Shown: positions 12,190 through 20,185 of the stretch, one piece after another
How the letters are laid out: every line of letters starts with the position of its first letter
How positions within the stretch are numbered: the stretch's first letter is position 1
Assembly: GCF_028765345.1 (NCBI RefSeq)
Contig: NZ_JARAJZ010000001.1
Coordinates: forward strand, 496,001 to 560,000
Reading direction: 5' to 3'
Length of the DNA: 64,000 bases
Source of the DNA: Sporolactobacillus sp. CQH2019
GTDB taxonomy: Bacteria > Bacillota > Bacilli > Bacillales > Sporolactobacillaceae
Translations under genes and position numbers: made by a program
Notes under the pieces: model-generated
Database searches by the model: none
What the model saw: the letters and a program-made list of their open reading frames with translations, nothing else
Told to the model about the DNA's origin: nothing

Positions 12190-12230
12190 ATTATCATTAT
12201 TATCTTATATCAGATCTAAACAGATATCAA
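12190..12230 (-). promoter_or_regulatory. Proximal suf promoter candidate with overlapping Fur-like box
   Basis: Minus-strand TTGATA (12225-12230), 17 bases, TAAGAT (12202-12207). Overlapping the -10 is GATAATAATGATAAT, which contains ATAATGATAAT (12190-12200), 11 consecutive bases of the classical Fur consensus GATAATGATAATCATTATC. Position over the -10 is typical of a repressor site. Whether Fur or another member of its family binds is inference. Confidence 0.4.
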
Positions 12231-12259
12231 CCCATGATTCCAGAGTTACTCACGACAAA

Positions 12260-12277
12260 TCTCAGAGAGGACTGAGA
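12260..12277 (-). promoter_or_regulatory. Small hairpin in the suf leader
   Basis: A perfect 6-bp inverted repeat, TCTCAG and CTGAGA with a 6-base loop, lies between the two suf promoter candidates. No T-run follows, so it is not a simple terminator. It could also be an operator half-pair; function unknown. Confidence 0.3.
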
Positions 12278-12294
12278 ATCTTTATCTCCGTCTG

Positions 12295-12329
12295 ATTATC
12301 ATTATACTGCTGTTTTCGATAAAGATAAA
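12295..12329 (-). promoter_or_regulatory. Distal suf promoter candidate with overlapping Fur-like box
   Basis: A perfect minus-strand TATAAT (12301-12306) with a weak -35 TTTATC 17 bases upstream. The -10 runs directly into ATAATGATAATCA, 13 consecutive bases identical to the Fur consensus. The shared core ATAATGATAAT recurs exactly 105 bp downstream at the proximal promoter. Leader from here to sufC is about 165 bases. Apart from these sites I see nothing else in 12129-12433. Confidence 0.5.
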
Positions 12330-12433
12330 AAGCGAAAGCTGTTTTCATTCAAATTTCACGGACAGTCCCTAATCTCCCGTCCCCGGTCCTTCTTTGCGGA
12401 CAGCTTGTTTTTATAGTATCTCTCGGCGGCGGT

Positions 12434-12468
12434 CAAAAAAAACACACCCGGTTTCTTGAGACCGGATG
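12434..12468 (-). terminator. Terminator of sigI-rsgI
   Basis: An 8-bp stem (12445-12452 with 12461-12468) followed on the minus strand by TGTTTTTTTT. It lies about 80 bases past the rsgI stop. Confidence 0.8.
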
Positions 12469-12546
12469 CGGATTTTTTTATGTACAGCAAAAGAAAACAG
12501 GTTTGAGCGGCCGCACTTGTACTGATCGAAAAAACAAACGGCTGCG

Positions 12547-13506
12547 TCAGGCCTGCATAATCATCGGCACTTTCAGGGCCTGTACAGCCGGATTCCCCGG
12601 CAGACAGATGACGCCGCCGCTGTCCGCTCCGGTTCCGTTTATAAATGAATCCGGATCAAGCGACACGCTCCCCGGCAGGCTGAAAAAAATCTTTCCGATT
12701 TCAGGACCCTGAGTATGATCACTTTTATTCATCTTCATCAGTCCGCTCCAAGGATTGGTAAACAAGAGACGGGTCGAATCGGGAACGGTCCCGCCTGTCT
12801 GCCAATTGACATCCTGAGAGCGTGTCTGCCTGCCAAGCAGATATTCTCCGACAGGGATTCCATTTTTTATCGCTTCCGAACGGCCTTCAGGGGTTGCATG
12901 CATCCATTTGAATGTCGCGCCGCTCGACTGAATAGACTGGGACGAGGCGCTTTTCACTTCCTGGACCAGATCCGCGTCAAACGCATCCCGATGAGCGCGC
13001 GGGACCCTGCCGGTAAAGACCGTTGTAACCAGATAAAGCGATCCATTATTCAGATAGCCCTTTTCGTCCAACCGTGCGGCCAAGACTGAACTGAACTCTT
13101 TCAGCGACATGTCGCTGAAAAAATCCGGATCGGGAATAACTTTTTTGGCATCCTCATTTAACGGCTGAACCGATATTACATGAAGGCTCTGATCGACGGC
13201 CGCTTCAATACTCGGCACCAGATCAAAATCAAGGTATGCGGCAACCGGCCGGTCCGCGACATGCGTATTTTGTGAAAAAGGCAAAAGACATAGAAACGAC
13301 ACGGACACCGTAATTACCGATTTCAAAAGAAACCTGCAGAACTTAAAAGTGTGGGAGAGATGTTTGGATAAAACCGTCTGTCCGATTGAAATATCAGCCG
13401 ACCGCCGAAGTTTTACCGGCCTGAAGTCCCCTTCATTGGTCAGTAAAATGGCGTGGCGTCCCTTTCTGGACACAAGGATTCCCTGATTTTTCAGTCCCCT
13501 CGCCAC
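12547..13506 (-). CDS. rsgI: RsgI-type membrane anti-sigma-I factor
   Basis: 319 residues, immediately downstream of sigI. The N-terminal cytoplasmic RsgI domain (GILVSRKGRHAILLTNEGDF, residues 9-28) binds SigI in characterised relatives. One membrane span covers about 58-78. The external part begins with the conserved AYLDFDL-PSIEA block. In RsgI proteins this block normally contains an Asn-Pro bond that undergoes autoproteolysis; here the residue before Pro98 is Val97, so the scissile Asn is missing. The remaining external region matches no domain I recognise. The start is uncertain: GTG at 13506 is taken, but it lies within AAAGGTGGCG and a CTG 12 bases further is possible. Confidence 0.85.
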   Translation of the reverse strand: MARGLKNQGILVSRKGRHAILLTNEGDFRPVKLRRSADISIGQTVLSKHLSHTFKFCRFLLKSVITVSVSFLCLLPFSQNTHVADRPVAAYLDFDLVPSIEAAVDQSLHVISVQPLNEDAKKVIPDPDFFSDMSLKEFSSVLAARLDEKGYLNNGSLYLVTTVFTGRVPRAHRDAFDADLVQEVKSASSQSIQSSGATFKWMHATPEGRSEAIKNGIPVGEYLLGRQTRSQDVNWQTGGTVPDSTRLLFTNPWSGLMKMNKSDHTQGPEIGKIFFSLPGSVSLDPDSFINGTGADSGGVICLPGNPAVQALKVPMIMQA

Positions 13507-13520
13507 CTTTCAGCTCGCCG

Positions 13521-14279
13521 CTAAACCGTTTCCTTCTCCGGTTCAATGTACGATTTCAGTGCGCTGAAACCGCCGATATAAATCAGCGCCAACGCTATTA
13601 TATACTTTCGATTTCTTTCTATGGTTTTGCGGCTGCAAGAGACAAATTGCAGTAAATCTTTTATCGGCAGCTGTTTCTTTTTCTTCAGAAATTGGACGAG
13701 TGCTTTGTGTTCTACCAATTTCTTTGCGGCAATTTTCGCATTTTCACGTGCATCGGCGTGTTTCGGGCAATGTTTGCTTAGCACATCAAACGTGATTCCG
13801 TATTTCAGCAGCAGCTGCTGATAACTGTCAATCTGTTCCATCCGCTCATTGATCTGACATTTTTCCTCATAGTAATCAATGGCCGCCCGCTGCTCAACAA
13901 AACTTTCCTCCATCCCGTTTTCATCGCCGGGCTCCGTCTGATCAAGATAAATATTCCGCATCTGCCTGGATTCCTTGCGAATAAAATCGATGATGCGGCG
14001 GCGGATCACCATGTCGGCAAAAGTCAGAAATTTGCTGCCCTGACCTTTCTGATACTGATTAATTGCTTCATTAAATGCGACCATGCCGACACTGAACTCG
14101 TCCATTGACTGGTCGATAAATCGATTGCACACTTTTGAAACAACCTTTTTAATGAAAGGCTGGTAGGATTCAATAATAAAATTGCGCAAAGGCTCGTCGC
14201 CCTGCTGAACCTTAAAGATGTTCTTTTCAAGCGGAAAATTGTATGTTCCGCCCATTGCAAGCTGGTTCGTGCTCATCAC
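13521..14279 (-). CDS. sigI: RNA polymerase sigma factor SigI
   Basis: 252 residues. Region 2 includes MDEFSVGMVAFNEAINQYQ and SKFLTFADMVIRRRIIDFIRKESRQ, followed by the SigI-specific C-terminal domain (ENAKIAAKKLV, then CSRKTIERNRKYIIALALIYIGGF). In B. subtilis SigI is a heat- and envelope-stress sigma factor held by RsgI; in clostridia relatives sense extracellular polysaccharide. The gene precedes rsgI by 14 bases, giving the usual sigma/anti-sigma pair. I could not identify a SigI-type autoregulatory promoter upstream. Confidence 0.92.
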   Translation of the reverse strand: MMSTNQLAMGGTYNFPLEKNIFKVQQGDEPLRNFIIESYQPFIKKVVSKVCNRFIDQSMDEFSVGMVAFNEAINQYQKGQGSKFLTFADMVIRRRIIDFIRKESRQMRNIYLDQTEPGDENGMEESFVEQRAAIDYYEEKCQINERMEQIDSYQQLLLKYGITFDVLSKHCPKHADARENAKIAAKKLVEHKALVQFLKKKKQLPIKDLLQFVSCSRKTIERNRKYIIALALIYIGGFSALKSYIEPEKETV

Positions 14280-14441
14280 ACTGCCTCACCTCTCGCTTTA
14301 ATCTGGTGAACCTCACCTTGAACAAAGCATATCATGTCCGAATCATTCAGAAGAGTATTGTCAAAAATTTTTGTTAATGTAAGGATCTTCTGCTTTTTTT
14401 TGTCGGAAGGGATCGAAAAACCCCTGTCTCATTTATACCAT

Positions 14442-14463
14442 GCTTTCATGTCATAATGAAAGC
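14442..14463. promoter_or_regulatory. Perfect 8-bp dyad upstream of sigI
   Basis: GCTTTCAT, six bases, ATGAAAGC. It lies about 165 bases upstream of the sigI start, next to minus-strand TATAAA (14435-14440), in the 305-bp sigI-gcvH gap. It could be an operator or a transcript hairpin; there is no adjacent T-run. Nothing else was identified in the gap. Confidence 0.35.
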
Positions 14464-14584
14464 GACAATCCGGTAACAAAAAGATGACAAGGGTTGTTAC
14501 TTAAGTGTGATGAGCGGGCCGTCTGCGTTCTGCGCACGGCATGCCCTGCTTTCTTCGTTTATTTAATTTGTTTGTTTTTAAGTA

Positions 14585-14974
14585 TCAGGCGTCTTCGCCG
14601 ATTAACTTTTCATAAGCATCGGCATCGAGCAGCCGGTCAAATTCAGCGGCTTCCACGGATTCCAGTTCCACCATCCACGCTTTTTCATAAGGGGATTCAT
14701 TGACAAGTTCGGGAGCATCTTCAAGCGAATCATTGGTTTCCGCTACCCGGCCGCTGACCGGGGCATAGAGTTCGGAAACAGTTTTTACAGATTCGACGCT
14801 GCCGAAGGAATCGCCGCTTTTCAACTGTTCGCCGGACTCCGGCAGTTCGACAAAGACGATATCGCCCAGTTCTTTCTGGGCAAATTCCGTAATCCCTACA
14901 CGAACTTTTCCGTCTGCTTCCTTCTTTACCCATTCATGATCTTTCGAATAAAGCAAATCTTTCGGTACATTCAT
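14585..14974 (-). CDS. gcvH: Glycine cleavage system H protein GcvH
   Basis: 129-residue lipoyl carrier. The modified lysine is K64 in ESVKTVSEL; the [19 protein letters not shown] and SPYEKAWM-type blocks are intact. No gcvT or gcvP lies nearby. In B. subtilis GcvH is also the obligatory carrier of lipoate synthesis: LipM octanoylates it, LipA inserts sulfur, and LipL moves the lipoyl group to the 2-oxoacid dehydrogenases. lipM and lipA are at 57-59 kb of this window. RBS GGAGG precedes the ATG. Confidence 0.96.
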   Translation of the reverse strand: MNVPKDLLYSKDHEWVKKEADGKVRVGITEFAQKELGDIVFVELPESGEQLKSGDSFGSVESVKTVSELYAPVSGRVAETNDSLEDAPELVNESPYEKAWMVELESVEAAEFDRLLDADAYEKLIGEDA

Positions 14975-15239
14975 TTTTCTGCCTCCGTTTCAGTTTCCCG
15001 ATCATTCCAGACAAAAATCATTCCATTGGATTGAACGCCATACCCATTATATCGTAATTATACCGTAAAACGGGAAAATAAGCGGTTTATTTTTCTCCAT
15101 CGCCGACGGGCTCCGTCCGTATCCTGCAAACGGTTCAAAATTGCTTATAATTTCTTTCTCCGGCCGATTTTTTCAGCAGCGGGGGACATAATACAACTGA
15201 GTACTGTCACCAATTCAATCCATAGGAGTGTGAATCAAC

Positions 15240-15518
15240 ATGAACATGCAGCAGCAGGGCGGGCAGGCACCCATAAATTTTGCTCAGCCGCCGGCAATCC
15301 TTTCCACAAAGGATTGTCTCTATATTGAAGACATGCTGTCCTGGAATCTGGATGTCATCAAGAAGGCGCATGCCTATTCGTCGTTGTGCCAGGATCAGGA
15401 TGTGACTCAGGCGATGAACCGTACGTACCAGCTTCACATCCGCCAGTATCAGGCTATTCTTAATCATCTTGGCAAACACGTCCAGGCAGCAGCGAATACG
15501 AGCGGGGGGATTCTGTAA
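15240..15518 (+). CDS. Small spore-coat-type protein (CotF-related), first of pair
   Basis: 92 residues rich in Gln and Ala. The segment LSTKDCLYIEDMLSWNLDVIKKAHAY matches the short CotF-like coat proteins of Bacillales. RBS AGGAGTG precedes the ATG. Its stop overlaps the start of the second coat gene (TAATGATG), so the two are cotranscribed and probably translationally coupled. Function is inferred from the family; a sporulation promoter is expected but I could not place one with confidence. Confidence 0.8.
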   Translation: MNMQQQGGQAPINFAQPPAILSTKDCLYIEDMLSWNLDVIKKAHAYSSLCQDQDVTQAMNRTYQLHIRQYQAILNHLGKHVQAAANTSGGIL

Positions 15519-15856
15519 TGATGGAAAAGCAACCGGTTCAGTCAACAACGATCCAGAATACGGAGACTCAGGTTCCGAAAACGCCGCAGATGAACGATCG
15601 CGATTATTTGAACGACCTGCTTCTTACAGAAAAGTATCTGACGGTTTCTTACGTCCATGCGCTCCAGGAAGCCAGTCACCAGTCGCTTTTTCAGGACATC
15701 AAAAATGTTTTCGATCAGACGTGCGACCACCAGCGCGACCTGTACAACCTGATGTTTAATAAAGGATGGTACAAGGTTGAGTCTCAGGCACCGCAGAAAA
15801 TACAGCAGACGTATCAACAATTCACCCAGTATGCACAGCAGCAGTTCCCCAAATAA
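15518..15856 (+). CDS. Spore coat protein, CotF family
   Basis: 112 residues. A short Gln/Thr-rich N-terminus is followed by the CotF ferritin-like helical domain: NDRDYLNDLLLTEKYLTVSY, then HQSLFQDIKNVFDQ and a C-terminal YNLMFNKGWYKVE segment. It would be assembled on the spore surface in the mother cell. RBS-like GGGGGG lies ahead of tandem ATG codons at 15518 and 15521. Second gene of the coat pair. Confidence 0.88.
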   Translation: MMEKQPVQSTTIQNTETQVPKTPQMNDRDYLNDLLLTEKYLTVSYVHALQEASHQSLFQDIKNVFDQTCDHQRDLYNLMFNKGWYKVESQAPQKIQQTYQQFTQYAQQQFPK

Positions 15857-15874
15857 ATCCGATATTCTGCCTGT

Positions 15875-15913
15875 AAGGAACCCCGTCCGGTATTGATCCG
15901 GGCGGGGTTCCTT
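15875..15913 (+). terminator. Strong hairpin after the coat operon
   Basis: A near-perfect 16-bp inverted repeat (15875-15890 with 15898-15913) with a 7-base loop, 18 bases past the stop. The T-run is poor (GCCTGTTC), so it may act as a transcript-stabilising 3' end or a weak terminator. Confidence 0.65.
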
Positions 15914-16342
15914 GCCTGTTCAAAAAGTCCTTATTTCCCGGGAAACAAGGCAAGCCGTTCTGCCCCAAAAATAAAAGTCTTGTATCTGCCCATCAATTCT
16001 CCGGGCACTATTGATTGAAGCCGGATTTTCGGCTCCGGAACGGTGTCCGCACCGTGGAGCGATTGCTTCCGTGTACTTCAGACAGTCGGGAAAATTTCTC
16101 CCATTATCTGTTCTACAGCAGTGCAGATCATCTGCCCGCTCATGAACCAGCAGAATCATCGGAAGAAGAAGCGGCCCGCGATCAATTTGAGAATCGATTT
16201 GCCATTTAGCCTGATATTCATTGAAAAATCCGCTTCCCGGTTAATTTCTTCCATTATATTGGTAACATCATGTAATTCCTGTTTAACCCCTCCACAATTC
16301 TCATAGTCTCGAAACCTATGGACTAAGGAGGGAGTTACAAAC
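15914..16342. other. Gap between coat pair and CAP-protein gene
   Basis: 429 bp without a convincing gene. Short frames on both strands lack ribosome sites and family features. The last 100 bp should hold the promoter of the CAP-domain gene, but no clear sigma-A hexamer pair was found. Confidence 0.4.
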
Positions 16343-17110
16343 ATGTTGAAAAAGATTCTCGCAGTTGCACTTGCAGGTTTTTTCACTCTGCCGTTCATGA
16401 CGACGGGACATGCCGAGGCGGCGTCACTGCCGCAAGCCGGCGCGACCCCGGTCACTGTTTCCGGCACGCTTTATTCCTGGAATCTGAATAGCAATCAGAT
16501 CTCAGAATTAAACGCCCTGATCAAAAAATCCGGCATTCCTTTGAACTTTTTCCCTGCAAAGAACAAGCCTGCGGCAGCAAACCCGGCCACTCGGACTGCT
16601 CAGCCGTCCGGCTCGAATATAACCGGAAAAACGGGGCAGTCGGCAAATACCGCTCAGGCTCAGAAACCTGCCGCCGCAAACACGTCAAAGCCGTCCGCGT
16701 CGAATAATTCCAGCAGCCAGATGAATGCTTTCGAAAAGAAAGTTGTCGATCTGACCAATCAGGAAAGGGCAAAGGCCGGGCTGAAAGCACTGAAAACCGA
16801 CAACAGCGCCCTTTCGAAAATGGCGCGCGACAAAGCGGCGGACATGCGCAACAACAATTACTTTGATCATCAGTCGCCGACCTACGGCTCTCCGTTTAAC
16901 ATGATGCAAAAATACGGCATCAAGTTCTCAACCGCCGGCGAAAATATCGCCGCCGGACAAAAAACACCGGAAGAAGTCGTCAATGGCTGGATGAACAGCC
17001 CGGGACACCGTGCAAACATTCTGAATGCCAACTATACCACGATCGGCGTCGGCTATGTACAGGGCGGATCCTACGGCAGTTACTGGACTCAGGAATTTAT
17101 CGGTTCATAA
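16343..17110 (+). CDS. Secreted CAP/SCP-domain protein (YkwD-like)
   Basis: 255 residues. A signal peptide (about 1-28, ending THGHAEA-like) leads into a short domain (GTLYSWNLNSNQISELNALI), a low-complexity Ala/Pro/Ser/Asn linker (about 75-125) and a C-terminal CAP domain with VDLTNQERAKAGLKAL, YFDHQSPTYG, AGENIAAGQKTPEEVVNGWM, SPGHRANIL and the final YWTQEFIG. This is the architecture of Bacillus YkwD and related spore or wall-associated CAP proteins. RBS AAGGAGGGAG precedes the ATG. The molecular role is not established. Confidence 0.88.
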   Translation: MLKKILAVALAGFFTLPFMTTGHAEAASLPQAGATPVTVSGTLYSWNLNSNQISELNALIKKSGIPLNFFPAKNKPAAANPATRTAQPSGSNITGKTGQSANTAQAQKPAAANTSKPSASNNSSSQMNAFEKKVVDLTNQERAKAGLKALKTDNSALSKMARDKAADMRNNNYFDHQSPTYGSPFNMMQKYGIKFSTAGENIAAGQKTPEEVVNGWMNSPGHRANILNANYTTIGVGYVQGGSYGSYWTQEFIGS

Positions 17111-17270
17111 AATTCTGTCATCTCATTTAAATAGTCTAATAGAACGGCGTCCCATTATGCTTCAGCAACGGGGCGCCGTTTTGCCGCCTTTATTTTCGTT
17201 TCTTCCGAGTCGCAGGCCGGCCTGCCGCTGAATAAACTAGAGTAGTACACGATCACGGCACACTCCGGGG

Positions 17271-17933
17271 GTGAGCTTTCTGAACAATTATCCGCTTTAC
17301 ACGGCACTTGGCGACTCTTTGACAGTCGGTGTCGGATCGACCCTGTTCATGCCGAATTTTGTCAAATGCTTTCACCGCGACCTTAAATCGTATTTTCAGA
17401 TGCCGGTTGCTTGCCGAAAATTTGCCAAGAACGGGGCAACAACAGGCGACATTCTGGCAACGCTTTATCGTCCCGATGTCGCTCGCACCGTTGCTTCTGC
17501 AAGATTCATTACATTAACGGGAGGCGGGAACGATCTGCTCCGCGCAGGAAAAATATGGATCAGAATGAGAGACCGGACTTTGCTTTCCCGTGCGCTGGGC
17601 GAAAGCCATACAAACATTGAACGGATCATCGCCGCAATGATTCATTTGCATGCCGGCCATTCGGAATCCTTTATGATCCGGATCCTGAATCTATATAACC
17701 CAATGCCCCACATTCCTGAATCCCGTCTATGGCTGGAAGCCTTCAATGAGAGGCTTCTTTCGCTGGAACGTTTTGCCGAGGTCAGGGTAGCCGATATTTA
17801 TCATGCCTTCTACGGCCGTGAATCCTCTCTGCTGGCCATGGACCATACCCATCCCAACCCCCTCGGTTATAAAATAATGGCCGATACAACGGCCCGCCTC
17901 GGTTTTGACCCCGTCGCCCGCCGGGGAGCCTGA
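17271..17933 (+). CDS. SGNH/GDSL-family hydrolase
   Basis: 220-residue SGNH esterase/lipase fold. Block I is ALGDSLTVG near residue 12 (catalytic Ser), a Gly is in FAKNGATTGD, block III is TGGGNDLLR near 85, and block V DHTHPNPLGYKIM near 190 carries the catalytic Asp and His. There is no signal peptide. Substrate unknown. GTG at 17271 is taken as the start, but GGGGG immediately before it leaves no spacing, so a slightly later start (CTG at 17280) is possible. Confidence 0.82.
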   Translation: MSFLNNYPLYTALGDSLTVGVGSTLFMPNFVKCFHRDLKSYFQMPVACRKFAKNGATTGDILATLYRPDVARTVASARFITLTGGGNDLLRAGKIWIRMRDRTLLSRALGESHTNIERIIAAMIHLHAGHSESFMIRILNLYNPMPHIPESRLWLEAFNERLLSLERFAEVRVADIYHAFYGRESSLLAMDHTHPNPLGYKIMADTTARLGFDPVARRGA

Positions 17934-18064
17934 AAGAATTCCGCCGCCCGCGGGAATCCTGATCCGGAATCATTTTCCCGGCGATTTCGTCTTTCCAGAG
18001 AGCGCCGGGCCCCCTTTTATAAATACATGCGGTTTTCATCCTGCGGCCAATTGCGGCATACTAA

Positions 18065-18105
18065 AAACCGGCGCAAGAAATAAAATCATTTCTCTGCACC
18101 GGTTT
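18065..18105 (-). terminator. Terminator between convergent SGNH and ypjP genes
   Basis: A long imperfect hairpin, AAACCGG...CCGGTTT with an inner GAAA/TTTC extension. On the minus strand it ends in GGTTTTTAG, good for ypjP. It may also stop the opposite transcript. Confidence 0.75.
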
Positions 18106-18178
18106 CCCAGATTGCCTGCTTGTCCCGCAGACCGTTGGTTGCCTTCGCATGTTCGTACGTTTTTATTGCCGGCCGGAC

Positions 18179-18829
18179 TCAGGCGCGCCACCTGGGCGGT
18201 ATGTTCTTGCCCCAATATATTTTTTTCAATTCGTGGTGTTTCTCAAATCCGTCCAGCGCCGTATGATAATGAAAGTCGAACCAATAACCGTCGAGCGGCG
18301 GATGATCCCGGCGCACATGCAACTTCAGTACATCCTGCCCGGTATCTGTCTGGTAGACATGCAGGATCCGCTCCCCCCTGCCCGCGGACGGCGAATGGGT
18401 CACTGCAAGACTCCTGACCCAATTCTTATCGTGCTGCCAGCTGACGTCCCTGATTGCAGCAGCAAAAGCAGGTGCGATTTCCCTGACGTACTGGTCGCCG
18501 ATCTGTGCCGACACGCGGCTGCCGAATTTGTACAGTCCCTGATCTTTTGCCTCGCTTGCGGCATAGACGGAAAAAGCATCGATCAGCCGGTCCTTTGAAC
18601 CATTTTCTCTGATCGCTTTTTTCCAGGGGCTTTCCTCTGCCTTCGGATCATCCTGGTCTTCTTCCTTATAATAGGGACCGATTGCCGGTGTCCGGGTCTC
18701 TGTTTCCTGAAGGCTGCCTTTATCAAGCTGTTTATCGACATGACTGGCCGGCAGATTGGGGACAACGGTCCCGAGCGTTAATACCGCAACCAGTGCAACA
18801 AGAAATTTTTTCAGCAAAACAGGAATCAC
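18179..18829 (-). CDS. ypjP: YpjP family protein
   Basis: 216 residues. A hydrophobic N-terminus (KKFLVALVAVLTLGTVVP) is probably a signal or anchor, followed by an acidic region. The C-terminal domain ends HPPLDGYWFDFHYHTALDGFEKHHELKKIYWGKN, the signature I associate with Bacillus YpjP. Function unknown. Start GTG at 18829 after GGAGGAGATC. Confidence 0.75.
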   Translation of the reverse strand: MIPVLLKKFLVALVAVLTLGTVVPNLPASHVDKQLDKGSLQETETRTPAIGPYYKEEDQDDPKAEESPWKKAIRENGSKDRLIDAFSVYAASEAKDQGLYKFGSRVSAQIGDQYVREIAPAFAAAIRDVSWQHDKNWVRSLAVTHSPSAGRGERILHVYQTDTGQDVLKLHVRRDHPPLDGYWFDFHYHTALDGFEKHHELKKIYWGKNIPPRWRA

Positions 18830-19067
18830 GTTCCGATCTCCTCCGTCCGCGCTTTCATTCGCATCAGCGGCGATCGTCCCGGTTTCCTTATGAATCGGTT
18901 ATCCAAAAGAGAATCATCCGCTTCCATCCCCGCTTCCGCGCCGATCAATGAAAATCGGCACAACGGCAGCCCGGCCGGCCGCTTATCAAACGGGCACATC
19001 TATACCAGACTATTCGTTGCCCGTTGATTTTTCGGGCAGTATGACGGCCTCTTCAGTTTTATTTTAC

Positions 19068-19092
19068 GAAAAAACGGCCGGAACAGACGGCA
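19068..19092 (-). terminator. Terminator of nrdIEF
   Basis: GCCG/CGGC stem (19077-19080 with 19088-19091) followed on the minus strand by CGTTTTTTCG, about 20 bases past the nrdF stop. The stem is short, so strength is uncertain. Confidence 0.6.
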
Positions 19093-19112
19093 TCGCACGG
19101 AGGTTGGATCGC

Positions 19113-20093
19113 TCAGACATTGTCGAACTTAAAATCCTCATCCGTGAGCGGCTCGATATTGAGCGGAACCACATAATCGCCCTTCGTAGAAAAGAAATCA
19201 TGATTGATTGTACCGGTGTCGATGCCGTTCAAAACAATCTGGCTGACCGGATCATGCGTGTAGCGGTCTTCACGCCCCAGGTTCTGCAGCGCCCGGTTGG
19301 CATTGTACAGGACGTAGTCGTTGACTTCTTTAACGAGGCTTATCTTTGAATATATTTTCACTGTATACTTTTTTTCGATTTCGACCAGCCGGTCCAGCAA
19401 CTGATAAAGCTCCCGGTCTGCCGTCTTTTTTTCTGCTTCGTTCAGGTTCTCACGGTACAGGCGCTGTGCGACCATGCCCGTAAAACTGCCGTGGATGGAT
19501 TCATCCTGTATAATTTTGCGGATAATCTCACCGCTCGCAATCATCCGCCCCTGTCCGGATAGGAAAACAGGATAGAAAAATCCGCTGTAGAAAGAGAAGC
19601 TTTCCAGAAAAACCGAGGCGGTCATCGCCATGTAGCGCTTGAACGGCGTCACATTTTCCCTTTTATCGTAAAGATTGTTATACCAGCGGGCAATCAGCCT
19701 GTATTTTTCCTGAAGTTCGGATTGATCGTTTACCCATTTGCCCAGATAAAAATCCGTTTTCGGCGACGGAATCAGCGTTGAAAAAATATGGGAATAGGAT
19801 TTCGCGTGGATGTGCTCCATCATCCCCATCCAGGCGAATACAGCCTGTTCATGCATATTGTCATGGTGGATGGCGATGAGAGGCATGCCCACGTCGCCCT
19901 GCTCGCGGTCCAGGCCCGTCAGCCCGGACAGAACTTCTACATAAGTATCCTGCTCATCCTGAGACATCGAGCCCCAGTCCGAGAGGTCCCGCGAAACTTT
20001 GAACGCCTCTTCTGTCCAGAATTGATTGATGTTCTGTTTCCAGTATACTTTTGCGATCTGGTTATCGCTGTTGTTCCAATTGATAGCTTTCAT
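19113..20093 (-). CDS. nrdF: Class Ib ribonucleotide reductase beta subunit NrdF
   Basis: 326 residues. This is the radical-generating small subunit holding a dimanganese or diiron centre and tyrosyl radical. Visible metal-site segments are GMMEHIHAKSYSHIF, SFLESFSFYSGF and DESIHGSFTG. The start at 20093 (MKAINWNNSDNQIAKVYW) has AAAGAGG upstream; a longer in-frame extension overlaps nrdE and is not conserved. It follows nrdE by 92 bases. Confidence 0.95.
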   Translation of the reverse strand: MKAINWNNSDNQIAKVYWKQNINQFWTEEAFKVSRDLSDWGSMSQDEQDTYVEVLSGLTGLDREQGDVGMPLIAIHHDNMHEQAVFAWMGMMEHIHAKSYSHIFSTLIPSPKTDFYLGKWVNDQSELQEKYRLIARWYNNLYDKRENVTPFKRYMAMTASVFLESFSFYSGFFYPVFLSGQGRMIASGEIIRKIIQDESIHGSFTGMVAQRLYRENLNEAEKKTADRELYQLLDRLVEIEKKYTVKIYSKISLVKEVNDYVLYNANRALQNLGREDRYTHDPVSQIVLNGIDTGTINHDFFSTKGDYVVPLNIEPLTDEDFKFDNV

Positions 20094-20185
20094 TTTCCGA
20101 CCTCTTTCCGAAAATCTGCGAAGCAACGGGCTGCCCGGCTCCGGCGGCTGCCGCAGCGGGACAGCGCGATTCCTGCCGCCTGCTG

